A DNA stretch of 64,000 nt. Origin: JAHEZL01 sp046074525. Its GTDB lineage: Bacteria; Bacteroidota; Bacteroidia; Flavobacteriales_C; GCA-002722245. The stretch lies in the NCBI GenBank assembly GCA_046074525.1, contig JBJTOK010000079.1, forward strand, positions 58,167 through 122,166, in the 5' to 3' direction. The number at the start of each line of letters is the position of its first letter. The stretch's first letter is position 1. Below, piece by piece: positions 52,299 through 61,161 of this stretch. A program made the position numbers and the translations under genes. The notes under the pieces were generated by a model that had not been told where the DNA came from, searched no databases, and saw nothing but the letters and a program-made list of their open reading frames with translations.

Positions 52299-55200
52299 TT
52301 GGCAACAAAAGCACTTTCGGAAAGATATAGCTTCGCCTCCGGCAAGCGACCGGAATATCCAGATTTTCTGGACATTCAATTAGAATCATTTAGAAACTTT
52401 TTTCAGTTGGAAACAACTCCTGAAAACCGTGAGAACGAAGGTTTGTTCAAGGTGTTCAGCGAGAATTTCCCGATTTCTGACTCCAGAAATCAATTCGTTT
52501 TGGAATTCCTGGATTATTTTATTGATCCACCAAGATATACTCTTGAAGAATGTATTGAGAGAGGTTTGACTTACAGCTTACCATTAAAAGCGAAGTTGAA
52601 ACTCTACTGTACTGATGCAGAGCACGAAGATTTTGAGACTATCGTACAAGACGTTTACCTGGGTACTATCCCTTACATGACCCCGAAAGGGACTTTCATC
52701 ATCAATGGTGCTGAAAGGGTTGTGGTTTCCCAGTTGCACAGATCCCCAGGTGTGTTCTTCGGACAGAGCCGTCATGCCAATGGAACGAAGCTCTATTCCG
52801 CCAGAATTATTCCTTTTAAAGGATCCTGGATCGAGTTTGCTACCGACATCAACAATGTGATGTACGCTTACATCGACAGAAAGAAAAAATTACCTGTAAC
52901 TACTTTGCTGAGAGCTATCGGTTATGAAAGTGACCGTGCAATCCTGGAAATCTTTGACCTTGCGGATGAGGTGAAGGTAAACAAAGTTAACCTGAAGAAA
53001 GTAGTAGGCCGTAAACTTGCTGCGAGAATCCTGAGATCATGGATTGAGGATTTCGTGGATGAGGATACCGGCGAGGTTGTTTCCATCGAAAGAAATGAAG
53101 TGATCATCGACCGTGAAACTGTTTTGACTGATGATCATATCGATCAGATCGTTGATTCAGGTTCTAAATCTGTTCTCCTGCACAAACAGGATTCTTCAGT
53201 GATCGACTTCGAAATCATCTACAATACTTTACAAAAAGATACTTCTAACTCAGAGAAGGAAGCTGCCGAGCAGATCTACCGCGTGTTGAGAAACGCTGAA
53301 CCGCCAGATCTGGAAACTGCACGAGGTGTAATCGACAAACTCTTCTTCTCCGATACAAGATATGACCTCGGCGAGGTAGGACGATACAGAATCAACAAAA
53401 AGTTGGGTCTTGATATCTCTTCTGATACCAAGGTGTTGACTAAAGAAGATATCATCGCGATTATTAAGTATTTGATCCAATTGATCAATGCTAAAACAGA
53501 TATCGATGATATCGATCACTTGTCTAACCGTCGCGTTAGAACCGTAGGTGAGCAACTTTATGCTCAGTTCGGTGTTGGTTTGGCGAGAATGGCCAGAACC
53601 ATCCGTGAAAGAATGAACGTTCGTGATAATGAGGTGTTTACTGCTACTGATTTGATCAACGCCAAGACTTTGTCTTCTGTGATCAACTCTTTCTTCGGAA
53701 CCAACCAGCTGTCTCAGTTTATGGATCAAACTAACCCATTGTCGGAAATTACGCACAAGCGTCGTTTGTCGGCACTCGGGCCAGGTGGTCTTTCCCGTGA
53801 AAGAGCAGGTTTCGAGGTGCGTGACGTTCACTACACGCACTACGGTCGTTTGTGTACCATTGAAACTCCAGAAGGTCCGAACATCGGTTTGATTTCTTCA
53901 TTGTGCGTTTACGCGAAAATCAACCGTCTCGGATTCATCGAAACTCCATACAGAGAAGTAGAGAATGGAAAAGTGAAAGATGAAGTTAAATATTTCAGTG
54001 CTGAAGAAGAAGAAGGAAAATTCATCGTTCAGGCTACTGAAGGCACTGATGCCAAAGGTAACCTTGAAGGGAAAGTGGTGAAGTCTCGTTTGGATGCCGA
54101 TTATCCTGTAGTTCCGCCTACACAGGTGCAGCTGATGGACATCGCGCCTAACCAGATTGCTTCTATCGCGGCTTCTTTGATTCCGTTCCTCGAGCATGAT
54201 GATGCTAACCGTGCCCTGATGGGATCCAACATGATGCGTCAGGCTGTACCTTTGATCAAACCACAGGCTCCAATAGTTGGAACAGGTTTGGAAAAAGATG
54301 TAGCAAAAGATTCTCGTACATTGATCAACGCGGAGGGTAATGGCGTTGTTGAGTATGTTGATGCTGATGAAATCCGTGTAAGATATAACAGGACTGATGA
54401 CGAGAAGCTCGTGAGCTTCGAGGATGACCTGAAGATCTATAAACTCACTAAATTCAAGAAAACCAACCAGAGTACCTGTATCAATCTTCGTCCTATCGTA
54501 AGAAAGGGCGACAAGGTGACTAAGGGGCAGGTAATGTCTGAAGGTTACGCTACGGAAGCAGGAGAACTTGCTTTGGGTATCAACCTCAAAGTGGCTTTCA
54601 TGCCATGGAAAGGGTACAATTTCGAGGATGCTATCGTGATCTCTGAAAGAGTAGTAAGAGAAGATTTGTATACTTCTGTTCATGTTGAGGAATTTGTAAT
54701 GCATGTTCGTGATACCAAACGTGGTATGGAAGAACTCACTGCAGATATTCCAAACGTAAGTGAAGAAGCTACAAAAGACCTCGACGAAAGCGGTATGATC
54801 CGTATTGGTGCGCATATCAAGGAAGGAGATATCCTCATTGGTAAAATCACGCCGAAAGGAGAAACTGATCCGACTCCGGAAGAAAAACTCCTCCGCGCTA
54901 TCTTCGGTGATAAAGCCGGTGACGTGAAGGATGCTTCATTGAAAGTTCCACCATCCATGACGGGTGTGGTAATTGATAAGAAGCTCTTCTCCCGTGCGGT
55001 GAAAGACAGAAAAGCACGTGCTGAGGAGAAAGCAGTATTGACTAAGGTAGACGAAGAGCACAGAAAGAAATTGATGGAGCTCAAAGGTGTCTTCTTCGAA
55101 AAATTGTTGAAACTCGTTGAAGGTAAAGCTTCTCAAGGTGTTTCCAACAACTATAAGGAAGAAATCGTTCCGAAAGGAAGCAAGTTCACCAAGAAGATCA

Positions 55201-56099
55201 TTGCTGATATCGACTATGATGTAATCAATCCTTTGGATTGGACTTCAGATAAGAAAACAAATGACCTGATCAAGAGATTGATCCACAACTTCAACATACA
55301 GGCAAGTGATATCTTGGGCTACTACAAGCGTAAGAAGTTCACGATTACTGTGGGTGATGAGTTGCCTGCTGGTATCATGCAGCTCGCTAAAGTTTACGTT
55401 GCACAAAAACGTAAACTGAAAGTGGGGGATAAGATGGCCGGTCGTCACGGTAACAAAGGTATCGTTGCCCGTATCGTAAGAGACGAAGACATGCCGTTCC
55501 TGGAAGATGGAACACCAGTTGACATCGTGTTGAACCCATTGGGGGTACCTTCAAGGATGAACCTCGGTCAGATTTACGAAACTGTATTGGCATGGGCCGG
55601 TCAGAAACTCGGAATGAAGTTCGCTACGCCGATCTTTGACGGAGCTTCTACTGACCAGATTGCTGAGTACACTCAAAAAGCAGGTATTCCATTGAATGGT
55701 GAAACTTACCTTCACGATGGAGGAACGGGTGAGCGTTTTGATAAACCAGCTACTGTTGGTATTATCTACATGCTGAAACTGGGCCACATGGTTGACGATA
55801 AGATGCACGCCAGATCAATCGGACCATACTCTCTCATCACTCAACAGCCACTTGGAGGTAAAGCTCAGTTCGGTGGTCAGCGTTTTGGTGAGATGGAGGT
55901 TTGGGCACTCGAAGCCTTCGGTGCGGCTAACTTGCTGCAGGAAATCCTTACGGTTAAATCCGATGACGTTGTGGGTAGAGCGAAAGCTTACGAAGCAATT
56001 GTTAAAGGTGAGCCAATGCCAGAACCAGGCATCCCTGAATCATTCAACGTATTGTTGCATGAATTGAGAGGTCTGTGTTTGAACATGACTATGGATTAA
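52299..56099 (+). CDS. rpoB: RNA polymerase beta subunit
   Basis: The 1266-residue subunit starts at TTG (MATKALSERYSF); no ATG gives the right N-terminus. The rifampicin region reads QLSQFMDQTNPLSEITHKRR followed by LSALGPGGLSRERAG, with the wild-type Gln, Asp, His and Ser residues of sensitive enzymes. The active-site and C-terminal motifs are present, including KVGDKMAGRHGNKGIV and IGPYSLITQQPLGGKAQFGG. It forms the catalytic core with RpoC. Confidence 0.98.
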   Translation: MATKALSERYSFASGKRPEYPDFLDIQLESFRNFFQLETTPENRENEGLFKVFSENFPISDSRNQFVLEFLDYFIDPPRYTLEECIERGLTYSLPLKAKLKLYCTDAEHEDFETIVQDVYLGTIPYMTPKGTFIINGAERVVVSQLHRSPGVFFGQSRHANGTKLYSARIIPFKGSWIEFATDINNVMYAYIDRKKKLPVTTLLRAIGYESDRAILEIFDLADEVKVNKVNLKKVVGRKLAARILRSWIEDFVDEDTGEVVSIERNEVIIDRETVLTDDHIDQIVDSGSKSVLLHKQDSSVIDFEIIYNTLQKDTSNSEKEAAEQIYRVLRNAEPPDLETARGVIDKLFFSDTRYDLGEVGRYRINKKLGLDISSDTKVLTKEDIIAIIKYLIQLINAKTDIDDIDHLSNRRVRTVGEQLYAQFGVGLARMARTIRERMNVRDNEVFTATDLINAKTLSSVINSFFGTNQLSQFMDQTNPLSEITHKRRLSALGPGGLSRERAGFEVRDVHYTHYGRLCTIETPEGPNIGLISSLCVYAKINRLGFIETPYREVENGKVKDEVKYFSAEEEEGKFIVQATEGTDAKGNLEGKVVKSRLDADYPVVPPTQVQLMDIAPNQIASIAASLIPFLEHDDANRALMGSNMMRQAVPLIKPQAPIVGTGLEKDVAKDSRTLINAEGNGVVEYVDADEIRVRYNRTDDEKLVSFEDDLKIYKLTKFKKTNQSTCINLRPIVRKGDKVTKGQVMSEGYATEAGELALGINLKVAFMPWKGYNFEDAIVISERVVREDLYTSVHVEEFVMHVRDTKRGMEELTADIPNVSEEATKDLDESGMIRIGAHIKEGDILIGKITPKGETDPTPEEKLLRAIFGDKAGDVKDASLKVPPSMTGVVIDKKLFSRAVKDRKARAEEKAVLTKVDEEHRKKLMELKGVFFEKLLKLVEGKASQGVSNNYKEEIVPKGSKFTKKIIADIDYDVINPLDWTSDKKTNDLIKRLIHNFNIQASDILGYYKRKKFTITVGDELPAGIMQLAKVYVAQKRKLKVGDKMAGRHGNKGIVARIVRDEDMPFLEDGTPVDIVLNPLGVPSRMNLGQIYETVLAWAGQKLGMKFATPIFDGASTDQIAEYTQKAGIPLNGETYLHDGGTGERFDKPATVGIIYMLKLGHMVDDKMHARSIGPYSLITQQPLGGKAQFGGQRFGEMEVWALEAFGAANLLQEILTVKSDDVVGRAKAYEAIVKGEPMPEPGIPESFNVLLHELRGLCLNMTMD

Positions 56100-56143
56100 T
56101 CCGCTTGAGGTAACAGATTGTTGAATTTTATAAAATAACATAC

Positions 56144-59100
56144 ATGGCATTTAGAAAAAATATCAAGGTTGCTCCAAAGTTTAGCAAGATAACTATCAGC
56201 CTTGCTTCACCTGAAACGATCCTCGAGAGATCAAGTGGTGAGGTGTTGAAGCCGGAAACGATCAACTATCGTACTTACAAGCCTGAAAGAGATGGTTTGT
56301 TCTGCGAAAGAATCTTTGGTCCGGTTAAGGACTGGGAGTGTCACTGCGGTAAGTACAAAAGAATCCGTTACAAAGGGATTGTTTGCGACCGTTGCGGTGT
56401 TGAAGTAACTGAGAAAAAAGTACGTAGAGAGAGAATGGGACATATTCAGCTGGTGGTGCCTGTTGCACACATCTGGTATTTCCGTTCTTTGCCAAACAAA
56501 ATCGGATACCTCCTGGGCTTCCCGACCAAGAAACTCGACATGGTAATTTACTATGAGCGTTACGTGGTGGTGAATCCGGGTGCTGCTACCAGCAAATCCG
56601 GTGAACCTTTGCAGGTGATGGATTTCCTCACAGAAGAAGAATACCTCGATATCCTCGATACTCTTCCGAAGGAAAATCAATACCTTGATAACGCTGATCC
56701 GAACAAGTTTGTAGCCATGATGGGTGCCGATGCTTTGTTTGAATTGCTGAAGCGTTTGGATCTGGATGCTTTGTCTTACGACCTGCGTCACAGAGCTAAC
56801 ACTGAAACTTCTCAACAAAGAAAGAACGAGGCGCTCAAGAGATTACAAGTGGTTGAAGCTTTCCGCGCAGCCAACAAAAATATCGAGAACCGTCCTGAAT
56901 GGATGATTGTTAAAGTAGTGCCGGTAATCCCGCCAGAATTGCGTCCTTTAGTACCGCTGGATGGTGGCCGTTTTGCTACTTCGGATTTGAATGACCTTTA
57001 CAGAAGGGTAATCATCCGTAACAATCGTTTGAAGCGTTTGATCGAGATCAAGGCTCCTGAAGTAATCTTGCGTAACGAAAAACGTATGTTGCAAGAAGCG
57101 GTTGACTCTTTGTTCGATAACTCAAGAAAAGCCAATGCGGTGAAGACTGAGGCGAACAGAGCGTTGAAATCTCTCTCCGATAGCTTGAAAGGTAAGTCGG
57201 GACGTTTCCGTCAGAACTTGCTCGGTAAGCGTGTTGACTACTCTGCACGTTCGGTAATTATCGTTGGGCCTACCTTGAAATTACATGAGTGCGGATTGCC
57301 AAAAGATATGGCTGCTGAGCTCTACAAGCCGTTCATCATCCGCAAGATGATTGAAAGAGGTATTGTGAAGACTGTGAAATCAGCCAAGAAAATTGTTGAC
57401 AGAAAAGATGCAGTTGTGTGGGATATTCTGGAGAACGTATTGAAAGGACATCCAATCCTGCTCAACCGTGCTCCAACACTCCACAGAATGGGTATCCAGG
57501 CTTTCCAGCCTAAATTGATTGAAGGTAAAGCAATCCAGCTGCATCCGCTCGTTTGTACGGCATTCAACGCCGACTTTGACGGTGACCAGATGGCTGTGCA
57601 CTTGCCTTTGGGTAATGCGGCTATCCTGGAAGCTCAAATGCTAATGCTTGCTTCTCATAACATCCTTAACCCTGCGAACGGTGAACCTATCACGGTTCCT
57701 TCCCAGGACATGGTTTTGGGATTGTACTATATCTCAAAAGGAAGAAAATCTACCGGTAAAAAAGATATCGTTAAAGGTGAAGGTTTGACTTTCTACGGTG
57801 CTGAAGAAGTAATCATTGCTTACAATGAAGGAAGCGTTAATCTGCATGCGCATATTAAGGTGAAGGCCACTGTAAGAAAAGGTGATGAGCTGGTGCAAGA
57901 GTTGATTGAAACAACTGTTGGGCGTGTAATTTTCAATGAAATGGTACCACCTGAAGTGGGCTTCATTAACAAGCTTCTCACTAAAAAAGATTTAAGACAA
58001 ATCATTTCCCATGTATTGAAGATCACAGGAATGGCGAAAACTGCCGAATTCCTTGATGCTATCAAGAACCTCGGATTCTACCATGCATTCAAAGGAGGCT
58101 TGTCCTTCCGTTTGAGTGACGTTGTAATCCCTGCAGAAAAAGAAGTTCTCGTGAAGAAAGCTGCCGAACAGGTGGAAGATATCCAGAACAACTACAACAT
58201 GGGTTTCATTACCAATAACGAACGCTACAACCAGGTAATTGATATCTGGGGTAGAACAAATACCAAATTGACTGCCCACCTGATGGATCAGTTGAAAAAC
58301 GACCAGCATGGCTTCAACTCGGTATTTATGATGTTCGACTCAGGTGCGAGGGGTTCTAAAGAGCAGATCCGTCAGCTCTCAGGTATGAGGGGATTGATGG
58401 CGAAGCCGCAGAAATCCGGTGCCACCACGCAGTCGATTATCGAAAACCCGATCTTGTCGAACTTTAAGGAAGGTCTCTCCATCTTGGAGTACTTTATCTC
58501 TACCCACGGTGCTCGTAAAGGTTTGGCCGATACCGCTTTGAAAACTGCGGATGCTGGTTACCTTACCCGTCGTTTGGTTGACGTTGCCCAAGACGTAATT
58601 ATCAACGAGGAAGATTGTGGTACTTTGAGAGGTCTTGAAATGACAGCTCTTAAAAATGACGATGAAGTTGTAGAATCATTGCAAAGCCGTATCCTCGGTA
58701 GAACATCTGTTCACGATTTGTTCCACCCGCAAACAGGTGAGTTGATCGTTGCTTCAGGTGAAGAAATCAATGAAGCTGCTTCTGAAATCATACAAAACTC
58801 TCCTTTGGAGATGGTGGAAATCCGTTCAGTACTCACTTGCGAAAGCGAGCGTGGGGTATGTGCTAAATGCTACGGAAGAAACCTGGCTAAGGGCAAGAAA
58901 GTTCAAATCGGTGAGGCTGTAGGTGTTATCGCTGCACAGTCGATCGGTGAACCGGGAACTCAGTTGACACTCCGTACCTTCCACGTGGGTGGTACTGCAT
59001 CAACGATTACTACCGATTCTAAAAACGTAGTTAAATACGATGGTATTCTTGAAATCGATGAACTCAGAACAGTAATCAGCAAAGACGAAAACGGCGTTGA

Positions 59101-60448
59101 GAACGAAATGGTAATCGGACGTTCTGCTGAGATGAGAGTTGTTGACGAGAAAACCAAAATCATATTGACCACTAACCTTATTCCTTATGGTGCCAAGTTG
59201 TTTATCAAGCCTGGCAAGAAAGTGAAGAAAGGTGATATCGTGGCAGAATGGGATCCATACAACGCGATCATCATCTCTGAATCTGAAGGTAAAATCCAGT
59301 TCGAGAACATCGACGAAGGGTTCACTTACAGAATCGAGACCGATGAGCAAACTGGATTTGAGGAGAAAGTTATCGTGGAAAGCCGTGATAAAAAACGTAA
59401 CCCTGCAATCCATGTATTGAAAGGAAAAGACATCATCAAAACTTATAACTTACCAGTAGGCGCTCACATCAATGTTGAGGAAGGCGCGAAAATCAAGCCG
59501 GGAGATATTCTTGCTAAGATTCCGCGAGCTGCAGGTAAAGGTGGTGATATCACCGGTGGTTTGCCAAGGGTAACCGAGCTTTTCGAAGCACGTAACCCGT
59601 CGAACCCAGCTGTTGTTGCTGAGGTGGATGGTATCGTATCTTTCGGTAAGATTAAGAGAGGTAACAGGGAAATCATCATCGAGGCTAAAACCGGCCAGGT
59701 GAAGAAATACCTCGTACCATTGTCTAAACATATCCTCGTTCAGGAGAATGACTACGTGAAAGCCGGTATGCCGCTTTCTGAAGGTGCTATCACTCCTGGC
59801 GATATCCTGAGAATTAAAGGACCTACCCAGGTGCAGGAATACCTCGTAAATGAAATTCAGGAGGTTTACCGTATGCAGGGTGTGGCTATTAACGATAAAC
59901 ACTTTGAAGTAATCGTTCGTCAGATGATGCGTAAAGTGGATATCGTTGATCCGGGAGACACTACTTTCCTTGAGAAGGAGATTGTGAACAAACTCGATTT
60001 CAATAAAGAAAATGACTGGGTATTCGGTAAAATGATTGTTACTGATTCCGGTGAGTCTGATGTATTGAAAAACGGACAGATCATCTCTGCGAGAAAACTG
60101 CGCGACGAGAACTCCAAGCTGAAACGTTTGGATAAGAAGCTGGCTACTGCAAGAGAAGCCATTGCTGCTACATCCAACACGATCTTGCAAGGTATTACCA
60201 GAGCGTCTCTCCAAACTAAGTCGTTCATCTCAGCTGCATCGTTCCAGGAAACTACAAAAGTTCTGAACGAGGCTGCGGTAAGCGGTAAAGTGGATTACCT
60301 CGAAGGATTGAAAGAAAACGTTATTGTTGGACATAAGATTCCGGCTGGTACAGGTATGAGAATTTACGATCATATCGTCGTTGGTTCACAGGAAGATTAC
60401 AATGATATCGTTGAATCGAAATCTAAAAAAGAGGCAGAACCTGCTTAA
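56144..60448 (+). CDS. rpoC: RNA polymerase beta' subunit
   Basis: The 1434-residue subunit has the zinc-binding motif WECHCGKYKRIRYKGIVCDRC, the catalytic magnesium loop AFNADFDGDQMAVHLPL, a second Zn motif CESERGVCAKCYGRNL, and the conserved EPGTQLTLRTFHVGG trigger-loop region. It forms the catalytic centre with RpoB. It follows rpoB by 44 bases. Confidence 0.98.
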   Translation: MAFRKNIKVAPKFSKITISLASPETILERSSGEVLKPETINYRTYKPERDGLFCERIFGPVKDWECHCGKYKRIRYKGIVCDRCGVEVTEKKVRRERMGHIQLVVPVAHIWYFRSLPNKIGYLLGFPTKKLDMVIYYERYVVVNPGAATSKSGEPLQVMDFLTEEEYLDILDTLPKENQYLDNADPNKFVAMMGADALFELLKRLDLDALSYDLRHRANTETSQQRKNEALKRLQVVEAFRAANKNIENRPEWMIVKVVPVIPPELRPLVPLDGGRFATSDLNDLYRRVIIRNNRLKRLIEIKAPEVILRNEKRMLQEAVDSLFDNSRKANAVKTEANRALKSLSDSLKGKSGRFRQNLLGKRVDYSARSVIIVGPTLKLHECGLPKDMAAELYKPFIIRKMIERGIVKTVKSAKKIVDRKDAVVWDILENVLKGHPILLNRAPTLHRMGIQAFQPKLIEGKAIQLHPLVCTAFNADFDGDQMAVHLPLGNAAILEAQMLMLASHNILNPANGEPITVPSQDMVLGLYYISKGRKSTGKKDIVKGEGLTFYGAEEVIIAYNEGSVNLHAHIKVKATVRKGDELVQELIETTVGRVIFNEMVPPEVGFINKLLTKKDLRQIISHVLKITGMAKTAEFLDAIKNLGFYHAFKGGLSFRLSDVVIPAEKEVLVKKAAEQVEDIQNNYNMGFITNNERYNQVIDIWGRTNTKLTAHLMDQLKNDQHGFNSVFMMFDSGARGSKEQIRQLSGMRGLMAKPQKSGATTQSIIENPILSNFKEGLSILEYFISTHGARKGLADTALKTADAGYLTRRLVDVAQDVIINEEDCGTLRGLEMTALKNDDEVVESLQSRILGRTSVHDLFHPQTGELIVASGEEINEAASEIIQNSPLEMVEIRSVLTCESERGVCAKCYGRNLAKGKKVQIGEAVGVIAAQSIGEPGTQLTLRTFHVGGTASTITTDSKNVVKYDGILEIDELRTVISKDENGVENEMVIGRSAEMRVVDEKTKIILTTNLIPYGAKLFIKPGKKVKKGDIVAEWDPYNAIIISESEGKIQFENIDEGFTYRIETDEQTGFEEKVIVESRDKKRNPAIHVLKGKDIIKTYNLPVGAHINVEEGAKIKPGDILAKIPRAAGKGGDITGGLPRVTELFEARNPSNPAVVAEVDGIVSFGKIKRGNREIIIEAKTGQVKKYLVPLSKHILVQENDYVKAGMPLSEGAITPGDILRIKGPTQVQEYLVNEIQEVYRMQGVAINDKHFEVIVRQMMRKVDIVDPGDTTFLEKEIVNKLDFNKENDWVFGKMIVTDSGESDVLKNGQIISARKLRDENSKLKRLDKKLATAREAIAATSNTILQGITRASLQTKSFISAASFQETTKVLNEAAVSGKVDYLEGLKENVIVGHKIPAGTGMRIYDHIVVGSQEDYNDIVESKSKKEAEPA

Positions 60449-60458
60449 TTGATTGACT

Positions 60459-60773
60459 ATGGCGGAAGATAACAAGAACCAAAATCAGCTGAACATTGAG
60501 CTGAGTGAGCAAATCGCTGAAGGCGAGTACTCCAATCTTGCTATCATCACGCACTCTTCTTCTGAGTTTGTGATGGATTTCATCCGCGTTATGCCGGGTG
60601 TTCCCAAAGCAAGAGTAAAAAGCAGGGTGATCATGACTCCGCAGCATGCCAAGAGATTGATGAAGGCCTTAGCCGATAATGTTTCAAAGTTTGAAGCTGT
60701 AAACGGACCGATAAAAGATGTGGAAGCAGTAAATCTTCCGCTGAATTTTGGAGGACCAACAGCACAAGCTTAG
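60459..60773 (+). CDS. DUF3467 family protein
   Basis: The 104-residue product starts at the ATG at 60459 (MAEDNKNQNQLNIEL) and matches DUF3467: GEYSNLAIITHSSSEFVMDF, RVMPGVPKARVKSRVIMTPQHAKRL and a C-terminal GG. The gene directly after rpoC is a feature of many Bacteroidota; its function is not known. It is the last gene of the long operon before a terminator. Confidence 0.9.
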   Translation: MAEDNKNQNQLNIELSEQIAEGEYSNLAIITHSSSEFVMDFIRVMPGVPKARVKSRVIMTPQHAKRLMKALADNVSKFEAVNGPIKDVEAVNLPLNFGGPTAQA

Positions 60774-60787
60774 GAAAAAAAATAAAG

Positions 60788-60820
60788 AAAAGGGCGGTAA
60801 TTTTTTTACCGCCCTTTTTT
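60788..60820 (+). terminator. Strong terminator after the rpoBC operon
   Basis: AAAAGGGCGGTAA (60788-60800) pairs perfectly with TTACCGCCCTTTT, with a 5-base T loop and more T residues after. Confidence 0.85.
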
Positions 60821-60902
60821 TATTCCTGTATTCGTCATTGCGAGAAATTTTCGTACCCGAAAATTCATTAAAGTACCTTTCCGGGACCAATTCCCTAAAA
60901 AG

Positions 60903-61046
60903 CTAAAGAAATAAGGGCTTTGGCGCTTTATAGCTGAAAATGATATCAGCCAATAATTCTCTTGTTGGTGATCCTACATCCTGGTTTGTTTGTGCATAGA
61001 CGGAAACAGAACACAAAAGAAATAGAAGGTGTAATTTTTTAAGCAT
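60903..61046 (-). CDS. Possible 47-residue secreted peptide or gene remnant
   Basis: An ATG frame of 47 codons begins MLKKLHLLFLLCSVSVYAQT, a plausible signal peptide ending A-Q as elsewhere in the window, then a short mature part (NQDVGSPTRELLADIIF) and a stop. I recognise no family. It may be a small secreted peptide or the front of a truncated gene. It lies in the 388-base gap between the rpoBC terminator and the T9SS gene terminator. Confidence 0.4.
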   Translation of the reverse strand: MLKKLHLLFLLCSVSVYAQTNQDVGSPTRELLADIIFSYKAPKPLFL

Positions 61047-61106
61047 ATCCGGAAATGTCAGGCGTTTCCTTAAGTTAAAAAAATAAAGCGAAAAATGAAA
61101 AAATAA

Positions 61107-61137
61107 AAATCCCCCGCAACAACGTTGCAGGGGATTT
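61107..61137 (-). terminator. Terminator of the T9SS protein gene
   Basis: On the minus strand a 14-base stem with a single G-T pair and a 3-base loop is followed by T-rich sequence. It lies 25 bases beyond the stop codon of the large cargo gene. Confidence 0.75.
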
Positions 61138-61161
61138 CAATTTAACGTTCCTCCTGGCGTA

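Noticed and set aside
53898..54815. A 305-codon minus-strand frame inside rpoB
   Set aside because: It lies wholly within rpoB, has no recognisable protein features, and is a shadow of biased codon use.
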